A stretch of 64,000 nt of DNA from Dyadobacter sp. NIV53 (GCF_019711195.1 NZ_CP081299.1:5614501-5678500), one strand, 5' to 3'; positions 8,881 to 18,995 are shown, counted from the first letter of the stretch. Made by a program: numbers and translations. The notes: a model not told the origin generated them from the sequence alone.

Positions 8881-9876
8881 TTATTTAAGCTTACGAGCTT
8901 CTTCAAGTCTTTTTTTAAGCCCGTTAAAAAACATTTTTCTTCCTTTTTCGCCTGACCAGCTAACTGGCGTAGAGCGGGAAATTATATTTTTGATCGCCTT
9001 GAACGTATATCCGCAAAATGCCTCATCCATAGTGGTCATATAATTGATAAAACTATGGTTTAAAAAGGTGATCTTGTTTTCCCCCAAATCTGCAAGAATC
9101 GTATCTTCTCCTATAAACAGCTCATTATTGAATAAATTGTAGCTTGTTGCTCCTTTTTCCGGTTTTTCGCCATATGTATATTTTACACCAATTTCAGCCT
9201 GATGTTCCAGGTGGTTGATCATTACTTCGATAGTGTCAAACAAATAATGTGTATCTCTGTCGGACGCAAACTGGCTGGTGTAATGATAGAATTGTATCTG
9301 CTTGAGTATGCTGTTAAAGCTTTCAGAACTCCATATTTCCGTACTCGGAATGGTATTGTAAATACTAACTATTCGCGCCGCTGTTTCACTGAACGACGGA
9401 TTAATGTCGGAAACTGAAAATTTAATTCCCCGGGTCTGGTTGGGTGGCATCAGCGATCTTCTTCTGAAAAAATCCTTGAAGGCAGCAAGTGCCGGAAATT
9501 GAAGTGGGTATACGAACGGCACATCTTTCGCAAGGTAATAGATGTGGTGCTGAGGCTGAATTTTGACGTACTGAATAATTTGGCTTAGGTTAACAAGCCA
9601 TTTTTCAATATCATAATCGTTTTCATCCATCAAATGGCCCTGAAATATAAAAGATTTATTATGCAAATGCAGCAACCGGTCCACTGACAGATTATAGTGA
9701 ACCGAAAGTTTTTGTAATTCTTCCAGAGTTATTGGTTTTTCGCCCCTTATCCTTCTATACGCGCTGTCAGCACTGATTTCGAGCAGCTCTGCGACTGAAT
9801 CTGCCAAAGAAACGTATCGTGGTATCTGTTCACGGATTTCCTGAAAAAGTAAATGCTGAATTTGCCCGGCATTCAT
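8881..9876 (-). CDS. Helix-turn-helix protein with a large uncharacterised C-terminal domain (paralogue B)
   Basis: This 331-residue protein has the same plan as its convergent neighbour: an N-terminal HTH (ADSVAELLEISADSAYRRI, then ITLEELQKLSVHYNLSVDRL) and the same unknown C-terminal domain of about 250 residues. The HTH is the best-conserved part between the two (DSAYRRIRGEK identical). Divergence elsewhere implies an old duplication in inverted orientation. It is divergent from the small gene and TonB receptor to the right, so it could regulate them; that is inference. No membrane segments or signal peptide are seen, so it is cytoplasmic. Confidence 0.75.
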   Translation of the reverse strand: MNAGQIQHLLFQEIREQIPRYVSLADSVAELLEISADSAYRRIRGEKPITLEELQKLSVHYNLSVDRLLHLHNKSFIFQGHLMDENDYDIEKWLVNLSQIIQYVKIQPQHHIYYLAKDVPFVYPLQFPALAAFKDFFRRRSLMPPNQTRGIKFSVSDINPSFSETAARIVSIYNTIPSTEIWSSESFNSILKQIQFYHYTSQFASDRDTHYLFDTIEVMINHLEHQAEIGVKYTYGEKPEKGATSYNLFNNELFIGEDTILADLGENKITFLNHSFINYMTTMDEAFCGYTFKAIKNIISRSTPVSWSGEKGRKMFFNGLKKRLEEARKLK

Positions 9877-10168
9877 AAAGTTTTAGTATTAATGACGAGG
9901 GTTATAACTAGGTTTTCGTAAAAATTACCTGAAAATAAGCATTTTAAGGTAATTTCTGCCGCCAGTTACTGATTTGTTGCATAAAACGCATTTGGTATTC
10001 TTATTTTCTGCAAAAACTGAGATAATTGCCTGATTATCCAATTGTTAAAGACGTTTTCCGTCCGTTAGTTTTGATTCGGCAATGGGACATAAGCCAAGGT
10101 AGCCCACTTCCAGGAAGGAATTCCCGAAAACCTGAATAAGAATAGCTCAAACCTCAAACAAATCAAAA
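9877..10168. other. Divergent intergenic region
   Basis: This 292-base stretch lies between HTH paralogue B (minus) and the small ORF/TonB receptor (plus). It is AT-rich, carries no open frame of note, and must hold the promoters for both directions. No riboswitch consensus was recognised. Confidence 0.4.
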
Positions 10169-10396
10169 ATGGAAAACGTCAGCTGCAGCACCATCCACGC
10201 AAGAATTTTGGAAGAATTTAACGGCCAGTTGAAAAGAACTTCGCAATACATGCTCCAATTGTCCCAGGCCAGTGAAATAGCTAACCAGGAAATATCCGAA
10301 CCGGCTTGTTTGAAACCTGCATACGAATTGAGAACCAGCGCATTGCAGGCACCTTCGTCAATGATTCAGATTCATTACCTCTTCTCCTTTTTCTGA
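10169..10396 (+). CDS. Small hypothetical protein upstream of the TonB receptor
   Basis: This is a 75-residue open frame with ATG at 10169, starting MENVSCSTIHARILEEF. It has no signal peptide, no membrane segment and no family I recognise. It ends 54 bases before the receptor gene in the same direction and could be a leader or a small co-transcribed protein. It could also be a chance frame in a long 5' leader; the composition is only weakly protein-like. Confidence 0.35.
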   Translation: MENVSCSTIHARILEEFNGQLKRTSQYMLQLSQASEIANQEISEPACLKPAYELRTSALQAPSSMIQIHYLFSFF

Positions 10397-10450
10397 TAGC
10401 AATCATGATTTGTGCGAAAAATTCTTTATAACTGTTAATCAACTTTAAAA

Positions 10451-13400
10451 ATGAACAACATTGTTACGAAGTCAAATACTGGCTGTATCCTGCTGATAAT
10501 ACTTTTCAGCACCCTGGCCAATGCCCAGATCAAAATTACGGGCACTGTTTCCGAAGCTTCTAAAAATGCGGCACTTGTTGGCGTCAGCATTCAGGTAAAG
10601 GGTAAAGTTACCGGAACAATCACCGATGCAAATGGCAATTTCAGCCTGACAACCACTTCTGAACCTCCGTTTATTCTTGTAATTTCTTCGGTAGGATTTG
10701 AGAGCCGGGAAATTCCTGTGGCTGGTGGATTGTCACATATCGACGTCAGGCTGTCGGAGCAGGCCATTCCCGGTCAAGAACTGGTGGTGTCGGCATCCCG
10801 GATAGAAGAAAGTGTCATAAAGTCACCCGTAGCGATTGAGAAGCTGGACCTTCGAGGGATTCGTGAAACTGCGTCTACTAATTTTTATGATGCGCTTTCC
10901 AGTCTGAAAGGAATTGATATGGCAACCCAGGGTGTATTGTTTAAGTCTGTTAACATGCGGGGATTTGGCGCTACCGGAAATCCCAGAACGGTACAGCTCA
11001 TCGACGGTGTGGATAACCAGGCACCGGGACTGAATTTTCCTTTGGATAACATTATTGGTATTTCCGAACTTGATGTTGAAAGTGTAGAGGTTTTGCCAGG
11101 TTCATCTTCGGCGCTGTATGGCCCCAATGCCATAAACGGACTGATATTGATGAACAGTAAAAATCCCTTTTTGTACCAGGGGATCAGCGCAGGTATTAAA
11201 ACCGGGATCATGCATGAATCGAAACGGTCAACAGCTACCACACCTTTTATGGACGGGATGATCCGGTATGCCAAAGCTTTTAACAACAGGTTTGCCTTCA
11301 AAGTGAATCTTTCCTATATCAAAGCAAAGGACTGGCAGGCTACCAATTTCAAAAACCTGAATGTTGGTGGAAATGCAGATTCGCGGCGCGGTTCAGGAAC
11401 GGATCCAGATTATGACGGGGTTAATTCTTATGGTGACGAAGTTCAGACAAATATCAATTCTGTTGCTAAAACATTGGCAGCTAACGGGCTTATTCCACAG
11501 GCTGCAGTTGACCTGGTACCTTCGGCATTTGTGAGCAGAACCGGTTACAGGGAAAAGGATTTATTAGATTACAATACCAAGAGTTTCAAGGCCAATGCGG
11601 CATTTCATTATCGTATCAATGAAAGAGCTGAGGCAATTGCGCAGGTCAATTATGGATATGGAACTACTGCCTATACGGCGACAGGTCGATATTCCTTCCG
11701 TAATTTTAATCTGACACAGATCAAACTTGAACTCCGGGCCGATAACTTTATGATACGAGCCTACACTACCCAGGAGCGTTCGGGGCAATCGTATCTGGCA
11801 GGTCTTGCTGCGGTATCTATGCTCAATGAATTCAAACCTCACGCAACCTGGTTCGGGCAATATACCGGGGCATTTGCGGCAGCGCGGGCAAAAGGTATGA
11901 CAGAAGAGCAGGCACACCTGGCTGCTCGCCCGGTTGCAGATGAAGGAATGCCACAGCCAGGTACGAAGGTTTACCGCGAACTTCTTGACAAATACCGGAA
12001 TATGCCAATTGCAGATGGAGGAGGAGGTTTTGCTGACAGGACAAATCTGTATCATACGGAAGGTTTTTATAATTTCAAAAATGAAATCCGGTTTTTGGAA
12101 TTAGTGGCAGGCGCCAACTTCCGGTTATATCAGCTCCGTTCGGAAGGAACACTCTTTGCAGATACTAAGGATGGCAGGAGCGGCACCATCCCGATTAAAG
12201 AATTCGGTGCTTTTGTCCAGGCGGGAAAGACCTTGCTGGGCAATCATTTGAAACTCACAGGTTCCATCAGATATGATAAAAACGAGAATTTTGACGGACA
12301 ATTTACACCCCGTATTTCAGCTGTGTCTACCTTTGGCGATCATCATATCCGGCTCTCGTACCAAACTGGCTTCCGCATTCCAACTACTCAAAATCAATAT
12401 ATAGACTTAAAAACACCTTCGGGTACATTGATTGGAGGTTTGCCTGAATTTGATAGCCGCTATAACCTGGCAAATGGAATATTGAGACAAAATCTGTCAA
12501 GTGAAAATATCCTTAAAACGATTCAGAATGATCCGTCGATTGTAGAAAGCGCCAAAGCTTACGGAACAGCTGCCATTACCAAAGCCGTGACCGACGTAGT
12601 TACCCAAAAGGTGAATGATGCCGTTGCAGCCGGGCAGATCCCCAATGATCCTGCTGTAATAAATGCTGCTGTAAAAGCGGGTGTGCAAGGTGCTTTACCT
12701 GGCGCTCTTCAGGCACAATTACCGGGATTGGTAGTACAGCTGTCTCCTGCATTTGCATTGGCAAAGTTGCCGAAGTACAAGGCTGTCAGGCTCAAACCAG
12801 AACGGATTGCTTCCTATGAAATTGGTTATAAAGTATTGATAGCCAAAAGGTTATTTATTGACGCTTATTACTATGTGAGTAAATACACCAACTTCATTGG
12901 CGGGGCGGTCATTCTTGTCCCAACAGCGGCAGCGTCACCAGGCTTGCCAATTGAGTCGGGTATCGGAGCCGGTAATTTTAAGGCATTTTCAAGGACAGTC
13001 AATACCACAGAAACCATTACAGCCAAAGGTTTTGCGATCGGATTGAATTATTCCTTACCACGAGGATTTAATATTGGTGGTAATCTGGCTAATAATGAAT
13101 TATCCGATTTTACGCCCTCCCCCGAGGTTCAGTATTCGCAGTTTAATTCCCCAAAATACCGGTTTAATCTCAATTTCGGCAAACGCATTACAAGTAATAA
13201 TTTAGTAGGATTTAATATTGCCTACCGGTATCAGCAGGCTTTTAAATGGGAATCGAGTTTTGTTTTGCCATCGGGTACTAATGTGCCTTTATTTTCAGAT
13301 ACGATGGTTCCGGCCATCGGAAACCTGGATGCACAGGTAAGTTTAAAAGTGCCTTCAATAAAATCAATTGTTAAACTGGGAGGTACTAATCTGCTTGGAA

Positions 13401-13483
13401 AGACATACTTCCAGGCTTATGGAAGCCCGGATATTGGCTCTTCATATTACGTTTCCATCAGCTTTGATGAATTATTAAATTGA
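10451..13483 (+). CDS. TonB-dependent receptor with N-terminal carboxypeptidase-regulatory-like domain
   Basis: This 1010-residue outer-membrane receptor takes up a ligand using TonB energy. A signal peptide (residues 1-25, ending LANAQ) is followed by a CarboxypepD_reg-like beta-sandwich (about 27-115, ITGTVSEASKNAALVGVSI). The plug (about 120-230) includes MRGFGATGNPRTVQLIDGV and the ALYGPNAINGLI signature, and the 22-strand barrel follows. An Ala/Val-rich insert without aromatic strands at about residues 696-776 is probably an extracellular loop. It lacks the SusC STN domain, and no SusD partner is adjacent. A sterol-desaturase-like gene follows within 25 bases, suggesting a lipid-like or siderophore-like substrate; this is weak. 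Confidence 0.88.
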   Translation: MNNIVTKSNTGCILLIILFSTLANAQIKITGTVSEASKNAALVGVSIQVKGKVTGTITDANGNFSLTTTSEPPFILVISSVGFESREIPVAGGLSHIDVRLSEQAIPGQELVVSASRIEESVIKSPVAIEKLDLRGIRETASTNFYDALSSLKGIDMATQGVLFKSVNMRGFGATGNPRTVQLIDGVDNQAPGLNFPLDNIIGISELDVESVEVLPGSSSALYGPNAINGLILMNSKNPFLYQGISAGIKTGIMHESKRSTATTPFMDGMIRYAKAFNNRFAFKVNLSYIKAKDWQATNFKNLNVGGNADSRRGSGTDPDYDGVNSYGDEVQTNINSVAKTLAANGLIPQAAVDLVPSAFVSRTGYREKDLLDYNTKSFKANAAFHYRINERAEAIAQVNYGYGTTAYTATGRYSFRNFNLTQIKLELRADNFMIRAYTTQERSGQSYLAGLAAVSMLNEFKPHATWFGQYTGAFAAARAKGMTEEQAHLAARPVADEGMPQPGTKVYRELLDKYRNMPIADGGGGFADRTNLYHTEGFYNFKNEIRFLELVAGANFRLYQLRSEGTLFADTKDGRSGTIPIKEFGAFVQAGKTLLGNHLKLTGSIRYDKNENFDGQFTPRISAVSTFGDHHIRLSYQTGFRIPTTQNQYIDLKTPSGTLIGGLPEFDSRYNLANGILRQNLSSENILKTIQNDPSIVESAKAYGTAAITKAVTDVVTQKVNDAVAAGQIPNDPAVINAAVKAGVQGALPGALQAQLPGLVVQLSPAFALAKLPKYKAVRLKPERIASYEIGYKVLIAKRLFIDAYYYVSKYTNFIGGAVILVPTAAASPGLPIESGIGAGNFKAFSRTVNTTETITAKGFAIGLNYSLPRGFNIGGNLANNELSDFTPSPEVQYSQFNSPKYRFNLNFGKRITSNNLVGFNIAYRYQQAFKWESSFVLPSGTNVPLFSDTMVPAIGNLDAQVSLKVPSIKSIVKLGGTNLLGKTYFQAYGSPDIGSSYYVSISFDELLN

Positions 13484-13508
13484 AACAAATCAGATAAATT
13501 GTTTGTTT

Positions 13509-14739
13509 ATGATCTCATTGTCAAATATTTATACGGTTCTTACACCGCTGGCCCTGTTTTTTATAATCGTTGAAACCGGGCTTTGCCTGTATTTCAAAAA
13601 AGACTACATTTCATTTCCTGAAGCAATCACCAATTTTGGAACTGCAATCGGAAACCAGACTGTGAATGTACTGGTGGCAGCGGGAGTATATACCGGTTAC
13701 GGGTTTTTGTGGCAGCATTACCGACTGGTGGAGCATATTCCGATGTACTGGTTTTTTTATCTGGTTTTGCTTTTGTGCATCGATTTTATATTCTACTGGG
13801 TCCATCGCTGGGGACATAAGATCAACATTATGTGGGCAGCACATTCACCGCACCACAGCGCCGAAGAAATGAATTTTTTTGTGGCATTACGTGCCAGTGT
13901 AACCCAGCGATTATTTTCATTTTTATTCTTTTGGCCCCTCACCATTATTGGTTTCAGGCCTTTGGATATTTACATCATGACTGCCATTCATCTGTTTATA
14001 GCTTTCTTGCATCACACCGAACTGGTTCCCAAACTTTGGGGATGGATTGAATTTATTTTTACTACACCTTCTCATCACAGGGTTCATCATGGTGTTAATT
14101 TTAAATATCTGGATAAGAATTATGGCGAGTTTCTGATTATATGGGACCGAATGTTTGGAACTTATGAAGAGGAAACGGATAAGGTAATTTATGGTATGTA
14201 CGGAAAGGCCCAGACATCGAATCCGGTTATTATCAATTTTCATTATTACCTCCTTTTGTGGAAGGATGCCTTGGATGCCGAGCGTTGGTGGGATAAGTTA
14301 AGGATATGGTTTATGCCATTGGGATGGAGGCCGGCCAATCTGCCGACAAAGCCACCCCTGAAAGAAATTACTGTGCAAAACCACGTCAGGTTACAAACTA
14401 TAGCCTTCCCTGGTTCCAAATCATATTTAATTCTAAGTGCTGTTTTCGGAGTATTTTTAATGCTTCCAGACTATCAGTCCGGATACCACCTGGGCCGTGT
14501 GGCAAAGAATTGCCGGCAGTATGCTGTTATGGTACCTGATCATTAACTGGAGTGGTATTCTCGAATCAAAGCCCTGGCTTTTTACTTCCGAAATCCTACG
14601 GGTTATTATTACGGAAGCCATGTTAATTTCTTTTTGTGATCTTACCAACAGGCCATTCTGGCTGACTGTTTCTCTCATTTATCATTTCTATTGTTTGGTT
14701 AAAATCGTTCTTTTCTACCAACCGAAATCCCGGTTTTAA
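13509..14739 (+). CDS. Sterol desaturase/fatty-acid hydroxylase family enzyme (single-base frameshift)
   Basis: This is a di-iron membrane hydroxylase/desaturase. All three histidine boxes are present: VHRWGHK, AAHSPHHSAEE and SHHRVHHGVN, with several hydrophobic helices around them. The frame breaks at 14481-14482: frame 1 reads QSGYHLGRVAK and ends at 14546. The next frame gives DTTWAVWQRIAGSMLLWYL and continues with three good membrane segments to 14739. Dropping one G at 14481-14482 restores about 410 residues. The ATG at 13509 is preferred to the TTG at 13503. It lies 25 bases after the TonB receptor, so the two probably form an operon. Confidence 0.85.
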
Positions 14740-14768
14740 AATAATATTCTTTTTAAACAAAATCTGTC

Positions 14769-15236
14769 ATGACGCACTCAATAATGACCGGCAAAGCACT
14801 TCTGTATTTGATATTGCTCGTTGTAGTTTCCGGCTTTTATAATGAAGCATACTCTATGCGAATTTTTGTATGTGATACGATCCCAAATAAGCAAATGCTG
14901 GAAACGGTCAAATCCGGCAATAAAAATGCAAATGCTTCTATAATAACCGGAACACTGTCCGCCCTGAGTGCACCTATAGGCTTACTTTTAGTAGCTTCGA
15001 CTGTGTTTGAGTCACCGGTATTTTTTATTTTGGGAATGTTGCTTGGAGTAATAGCATTGGTTTCAGGATTTAATGGTTTGAAAAAGATCAGGAACTATCT
15101 TAAAGGTGGTTATCCCGGAAAGGAAAAACCCGTTGTCATTTCCGCAAAACGTAAATCGGTGACAGGAATAATACTGGGTTTTGCGGGAGCTGTTTTGGGA
15201 GTAATCCTTATTATTATATACAGTTTGGCTTATTAG
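14769..15236 (+). CDS. Small membrane protein of unknown function
   Basis: This 155-residue protein has an N-terminal hydrophobic segment (about residues 9-26). Two closely spaced membrane segments follow at about 58-75 and 82-100, and another is at the C-terminus (about 131-153, ILGFAGAVLGVILIIIYSL). The central GFNGLKKIRNYLKGGYPGK looks like a cytoplasmic loop. I do not recognise a family with confidence. It follows the desaturase by 29 bases and may belong to the same transcript. Confidence 0.6.
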   Translation: MTHSIMTGKALLYLILLVVVSGFYNEAYSMRIFVCDTIPNKQMLETVKSGNKNANASIITGTLSALSAPIGLLLVASTVFESPVFFILGMLLGVIALVSGFNGLKKIRNYLKGGYPGKEKPVVISAKRKSVTGIILGFAGAVLGVILIIIYSLAY

Positions 15237-15415
15237 TTAGTATTCGTAATTGATTTTAAGTGTGGGAATGAAATCCTGCCTTGACAATATTTCTTTATTA
15301 CCAATTGGAGTAAATTTATGTTCAATCTAAATCGTATTTTTAACCAACGTCAGTGCGATATTTGATCAGAATTTAATTACTATTTTAGCGATTCAATCTT
15401 TAAAACGATTTTTCA

Positions 15416-15994
15416 ATGAGCGCAAGAAATTATCCCATTGGTTATCAGATCCCAAAATATAATGTCCTGCTGATCAGCTGTATGGATCTGAGGTTGCTGG
15501 ACAATATTGTTCACTTTATGGAGCATGAAAATCTCACAAACAGATATGATCAGTATGTAATGGCAGGGGCGTCCATCGGTGCACTTTTTGAAACAGCAGA
15601 ACCGGAAGATGACCTGAAAAATAACAGTAAATATTATGGCTGGAAAAATGGACTACTTAATCATATTGATATAGCCATAGACCTGCATGACATCAGAGAT
15701 ATTTATATTATGGAACATCAGAATTGCGGTGCATACAGAGCATTTTTTAAAGATGATCTGGGTGATTATGACATCCAAGGCGCAGAAAAAGAATTAATAG
15801 ACCACAGTAAATACTCGTTAAGATTATCGGATCTTTTACAAGCTTATTTCCCGGTACGGAAAGCAGAACTGCATTCGGCGAAAGATAGTCTGGCGGAAAA
15901 ATTTGGTAAAGAAATCAATATTCACTGTTTTATGATGGATTTACGAGGTGATGTTAAATTGCTGCATACTACTGCCGATGTTGATGTAATTTAA
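15416..15994 (+). CDS. Beta-carbonic-anhydrase-like protein
   Basis: Beta-class carbonic anhydrases interconvert CO2 and bicarbonate using a zinc held by Cys-His-Cys. The zinc-binding pattern is present: C22 with the D24/R26 dyad in SCMDLR, and H101/C104 in MEHQNCGAYR. The loop MAGASIGALF corresponds to the conserved glycine-rich segment. The C-terminal 70 residues diverge from typical members, so activity is not certain. No signal peptide is present, so it is cytoplasmic. It stands alone with about 180 bases upstream. Confidence 0.72.
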   Translation: MSARNYPIGYQIPKYNVLLISCMDLRLLDNIVHFMEHENLTNRYDQYVMAGASIGALFETAEPEDDLKNNSKYYGWKNGLLNHIDIAIDLHDIRDIYIMEHQNCGAYRAFFKDDLGDYDIQGAEKELIDHSKYSLRLSDLLQAYFPVRKAELHSAKDSLAEKFGKEINIHCFMMDLRGDVKLLHTTADVDVI

Positions 15995-16052
15995 TCCTGG
16001 TATTTTCATTGTTCATGGTCAGGCATTTTTTTTCGTATTTTCAAAACTAATA

Positions 16053-16883
16053 ATGACTGAAAATCAAAACTACATCAGGCAATCAGAAATATTCTTTTCC
16101 TGTACTGAAAAGGAATATCAGGTGAAAGAACACTTTTCCGGCGAGCATGTGCTTACGCATGTATATTCAGGCAAACTGGTAGTGGCTGGTATTGATATAA
16201 CTTATATTATAGAAGAAGGAAATACAGTACTGTTCAGCAAAAACACGTTGGCTAAAATCACTAAAATTCCCGGAGTATCAACAGCATTCAAATCCATCAG
16301 CATTTTTTTTACACAAACATTTCTTCAGGATTTTTACACCACACATCCTGTTCCTGATAAGTTACCAAATGTTTTAAAAGTAAGGTCAATGGAACGGCAT
16401 CCTCTGCTGGATAGCCTGTTCAATTCCGTTTTACCCTATTACGAACTTTCTGAAACTTTACCAGAGGAACTTACGGAAATGAAGATGCGCGAAGCCATGT
16501 CTATTATCAGGAAAATTGATAAAACAGCCGAAAATATAATATCTGATTTTGCTGAGCCTGGTAAAATTGATCTGGCGGGTTTCATGCAGAAAAACTTTTC
16601 GTACAATATTTCCAATGACCAGTTTGCTTTCCTGACGGGAAGAAGCCTTGCGGCTTATAAAAGGGATTTCCAAAACATATTTAATACTTCACCTCAAAAA
16701 TGGCTGTTGCAGAAACGCCTTGAACAAGCGCATTTCCTGTTGGCAGAAAAGAAACAAAAAACGTCTGATGTTTACCTGGAAGTAGGTTTTGAGAATCTTT
16801 CTCATTTTTCTTATGCTTTCAAACAATGGTTCGGCTATCCTCCTTCGAGCCTTTCAGTGAGCCTTTCGCCAAATCCTGTCTAA
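16053..16883 (+). CDS. AraC-family transcriptional regulator
   Basis: The 276 residues comprise an N-terminal ligand-type domain (about 1-165) and a C-terminal AraC double HTH (about 175-268). The second helix signature is VYLEVGFENLSHFSYAFKQW, followed by FGYPPSSL. The first HTH contains NDQFAFLTGRSLAAYKRDF. The N-terminal domain does not show an obvious cupin sugar-binding motif, so the effector is unknown. It is convergent with the nitrilase gene and could control the nitrilase operon only from a distance. Confidence 0.85.
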   Translation: MTENQNYIRQSEIFFSCTEKEYQVKEHFSGEHVLTHVYSGKLVVAGIDITYIIEEGNTVLFSKNTLAKITKIPGVSTAFKSISIFFTQTFLQDFYTTHPVPDKLPNVLKVRSMERHPLLDSLFNSVLPYYELSETLPEELTEMKMREAMSIIRKIDKTAENIISDFAEPGKIDLAGFMQKNFSYNISNDQFAFLTGRSLAAYKRDFQNIFNTSPQKWLLQKRLEQAHFLLAEKKQKTSDVYLEVGFENLSHFSYAFKQWFGYPPSSLSVSLSPNPV

Positions 16884-16934
16884 ATTTCCTGCCAATTTGA
16901 AATTGGTTGGTTGGAATATACAAATCTTGCTTGT

Positions 16935-17879
16935 TCAATTAATTGCCCGCTCATTTACTCTAACAGATTCAGGCTGCTTGTTTACACTGAATTCGAATAC
17001 ATCCGGCCGCGCATAATGGCCAATGCAGTCAAAATCCATTTTACTTTTGGCAAGAACAGAAAAATCAAGTTCCGCCGTTAATAATCCTTCCTGGTTCCAT
17101 AACGGACCCGTCAGGATTTCTCCCATAGGTGAGATAATCACGCTCCCTCCGGCACATATAATTTCAGCCTCACCGGTTAATTCATGCTGGTATCTTTCAG
17201 GATAATCTGATTTTTTGACAAACTGATTACTCGCTAAAACAAAACAACGGCCTTCCAAAGCAATGTGCAGCATCGTTGCCTGCCACGATTCCCTTGAATC
17301 AGCTGTAGGGGCAAGGTAAATTTCAACGCCTTTCATATACATGGACATACGTGCAAGCGGCATGTAGTTTTCCCAGCAAATTAACCCGCCAATTCTGCCC
17401 AGACTGGTATCCAAAGTGGTCAGAGTCGAGCCATCGCTTTCTGCCCAGATGTAGCGTTCTAATCCGGTTGGTTTTAATTTTCTGTGTTTCCCAATTAAAG
17501 TACCATCTTTTCCAAAATACAGTAAGGAACAATGGAGTGATCCTCCAAGCGTTTCTTTTTCAGTAACACCAAGAGCGACCATCATACCTGCATTTTTTAT
17601 GGCCTGGCTGATTTTATTTATATGTTCGGACGATATGTCCAAACTGTTTTGCCAGTAATCCAGCCAGACTTCACGTCCGTGTTCTGTTCTTCTGCCGATA
17701 ACAGCATCAAATGTCAATCCTCTTGGATAACATGGAATAAAAGATTCGGGAAAAAGTAACAGCTCACAACCCGCTTTCGAACCTTTTTCTATCCAATCAC
17801 AAACAATCTCAATTGTTTTAACAATATCAAAAAGCGCAGGAGTAGCTTGTACCACCCCGACTTTAACTATTTTTTGCAT
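16935..17879 (-). CDS. Nitrilase (carbon-nitrogen hydrolase family)
   Basis: Nitrilases hydrolyse nitriles to carboxylic acids and ammonia with a Glu-Lys-Cys triad. All three residues are visible: E45 in LLLFPESFIPCYPRG, K134 in GKHRKLKPTGLER and C168 in GGLICWENYMPLAR. The motif HRKLKPT together with GLICWEN points to the true nitrilase branch rather than amidases or beta-ureidopropionases. Length, 314 residues, is normal. It is the last gene of a probable operon GNAT-nmo-nitrilase, 42 bases after the nitronate monooxygenase. The substrate is unknown. Confidence 0.88.
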   Translation of the reverse strand: MQKIVKVGVVQATPALFDIVKTIEIVCDWIEKGSKAGCELLLFPESFIPCYPRGLTFDAVIGRRTEHGREVWLDYWQNSLDISSEHINKISQAIKNAGMMVALGVTEKETLGGSLHCSLLYFGKDGTLIGKHRKLKPTGLERYIWAESDGSTLTTLDTSLGRIGGLICWENYMPLARMSMYMKGVEIYLAPTADSRESWQATMLHIALEGRCFVLASNQFVKKSDYPERYQHELTGEAEIICAGGSVIISPMGEILTGPLWNQEGLLTAELDFSVLAKSKMDFDCIGHYARPDVFEFSVNKQPESVRVNERAIN

Positions 17880-17921
17880 TCTAAAATTTTTTGGTTTGTG
17901 TTTATGCCCGCCCGATTTTAT

Positions 17922-18983
17922 TTAACCCAATTGCTCTGTTTCTGCTATCAATGCACGAAAAATTTCGGCTGAGGGTTTCAGTCTTGCCATTGAAGCAGAT
18001 TGCCCGGCCCAAAGCGTTGTGAATTCCTTATTTTTATTTTTTTGTGATGCTATACGGATTGGAGCTGTAAATGTATTAAGAATCGGGTAGGGCGGGTATG
18101 TAAAATCCAAGCCCTGCACTTCGTTATGAAAGGTATTACGGATACCACGTGCCAATTTTCCTGAAAATGCACAGGTTAAAACGGTATCCGTATCCTGGCT
18201 TGCAATCAGCGCTTTTTTGTAAGCATCTATCGCCAGGCTTTCATCACTTCCTACAAACGCAGTACCAACCTGAACGCCTTGTGCGCCAAGTATTAATGCT
18301 GCTTTAAAAGTCCTTCCGTCCATAATTCCTCCGGCAGTCAGGATTGGCCGTTTCACTTTATCAGCAACCTGAGGGATCAATGAGAAAGTACCGACTTGCG
18401 GTATTGGTTCATCTTCTAAAAATGTTCCGCGATGGCCTCCTGCTTCTATTCCCTGTGCAGTAATAATATCAATTCCAATACTTTCCAGATGTATTGCTTC
18501 CCGCACAGAAGTTGCCGTTCCAATAATAATTATGCCATTTTTATGCAGTTGCTGTATACTATCTTTATCTATCAGGCCGAAAGTGAAACTTACCACAGGA
18601 ACTTTTTCCCGGATCAGTATTTCAATTTGCTCACGCCAGGAATAATATCTGATCTTTTCTATATCAACCGGTTCATACTTAATGCTATACTTATCACCTA
18701 TTTCTGAAACTTTACTTCTTAAAATTTCGGCGGCATGAATATCAATTTCCGGTACCTCGTGTGCAAACAGATTTACTGCAAAAGGTTTGTCTGTTAAAGT
18801 TTTGGTTTTCTGTATTAATTCCAGTGTTGCTTCCGGAGACAAAAGTCCAACTGGAAGCGATCCTAAACCACCTTCATTGGATATGGCAGCTACCATTTCG
18901 GGAGTAGTTACACCCAGCATCGGGGCCTGCACCAATGGGTATTTTATCTTTAATATTCGGGTTAATTCATTGTTCCAGTTCAT
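17922..18983 (-). CDS. Nitronate monooxygenase family (FMN TIM barrel)
   Basis: NMOs oxidise alkyl nitronates to carbonyl compounds and nitrite using FMN. The 353 residues show the family landmarks: the N-terminus YPLVQAPMLGVTTPEMVAAI, the central ITAQGIEAGGHRG with its catalytic-region histidine, and the phosphate-binding end PILTAGGIMDGRTFKAALILGAQGVQVGTAF in two parts. Related proteins include enoyl-ACP reductase FabK, but the AGGHRG segment favours NMO. It lies 12 bases after the GNAT gene and 42 before the nitrilase. Confidence 0.87.
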   Translation of the reverse strand: MNWNNELTRILKIKYPLVQAPMLGVTTPEMVAAISNEGGLGSLPVGLLSPEATLELIQKTKTLTDKPFAVNLFAHEVPEIDIHAAEILRSKVSEIGDKYSIKYEPVDIEKIRYYSWREQIEILIREKVPVVSFTFGLIDKDSIQQLHKNGIIIIGTATSVREAIHLESIGIDIITAQGIEAGGHRGTFLEDEPIPQVGTFSLIPQVADKVKRPILTAGGIMDGRTFKAALILGAQGVQVGTAFVGSDESLAIDAYKKALIASQDTDTVLTCAFSGKLARGIRNTFHNEVQGLDFTYPPYPILNTFTAPIRIASQKNKNKEFTTLWAGQSASMARLKPSAEIFRALIAETEQLG

Positions 18984-18995
18984 TGTAGTTAGATT

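Noticed and set aside
10885..11301. Minus-strand open frame of 138 codons inside the TonB receptor
   Set aside because: It is antisense to the conserved plug region of the receptor and lacks protein-like features.
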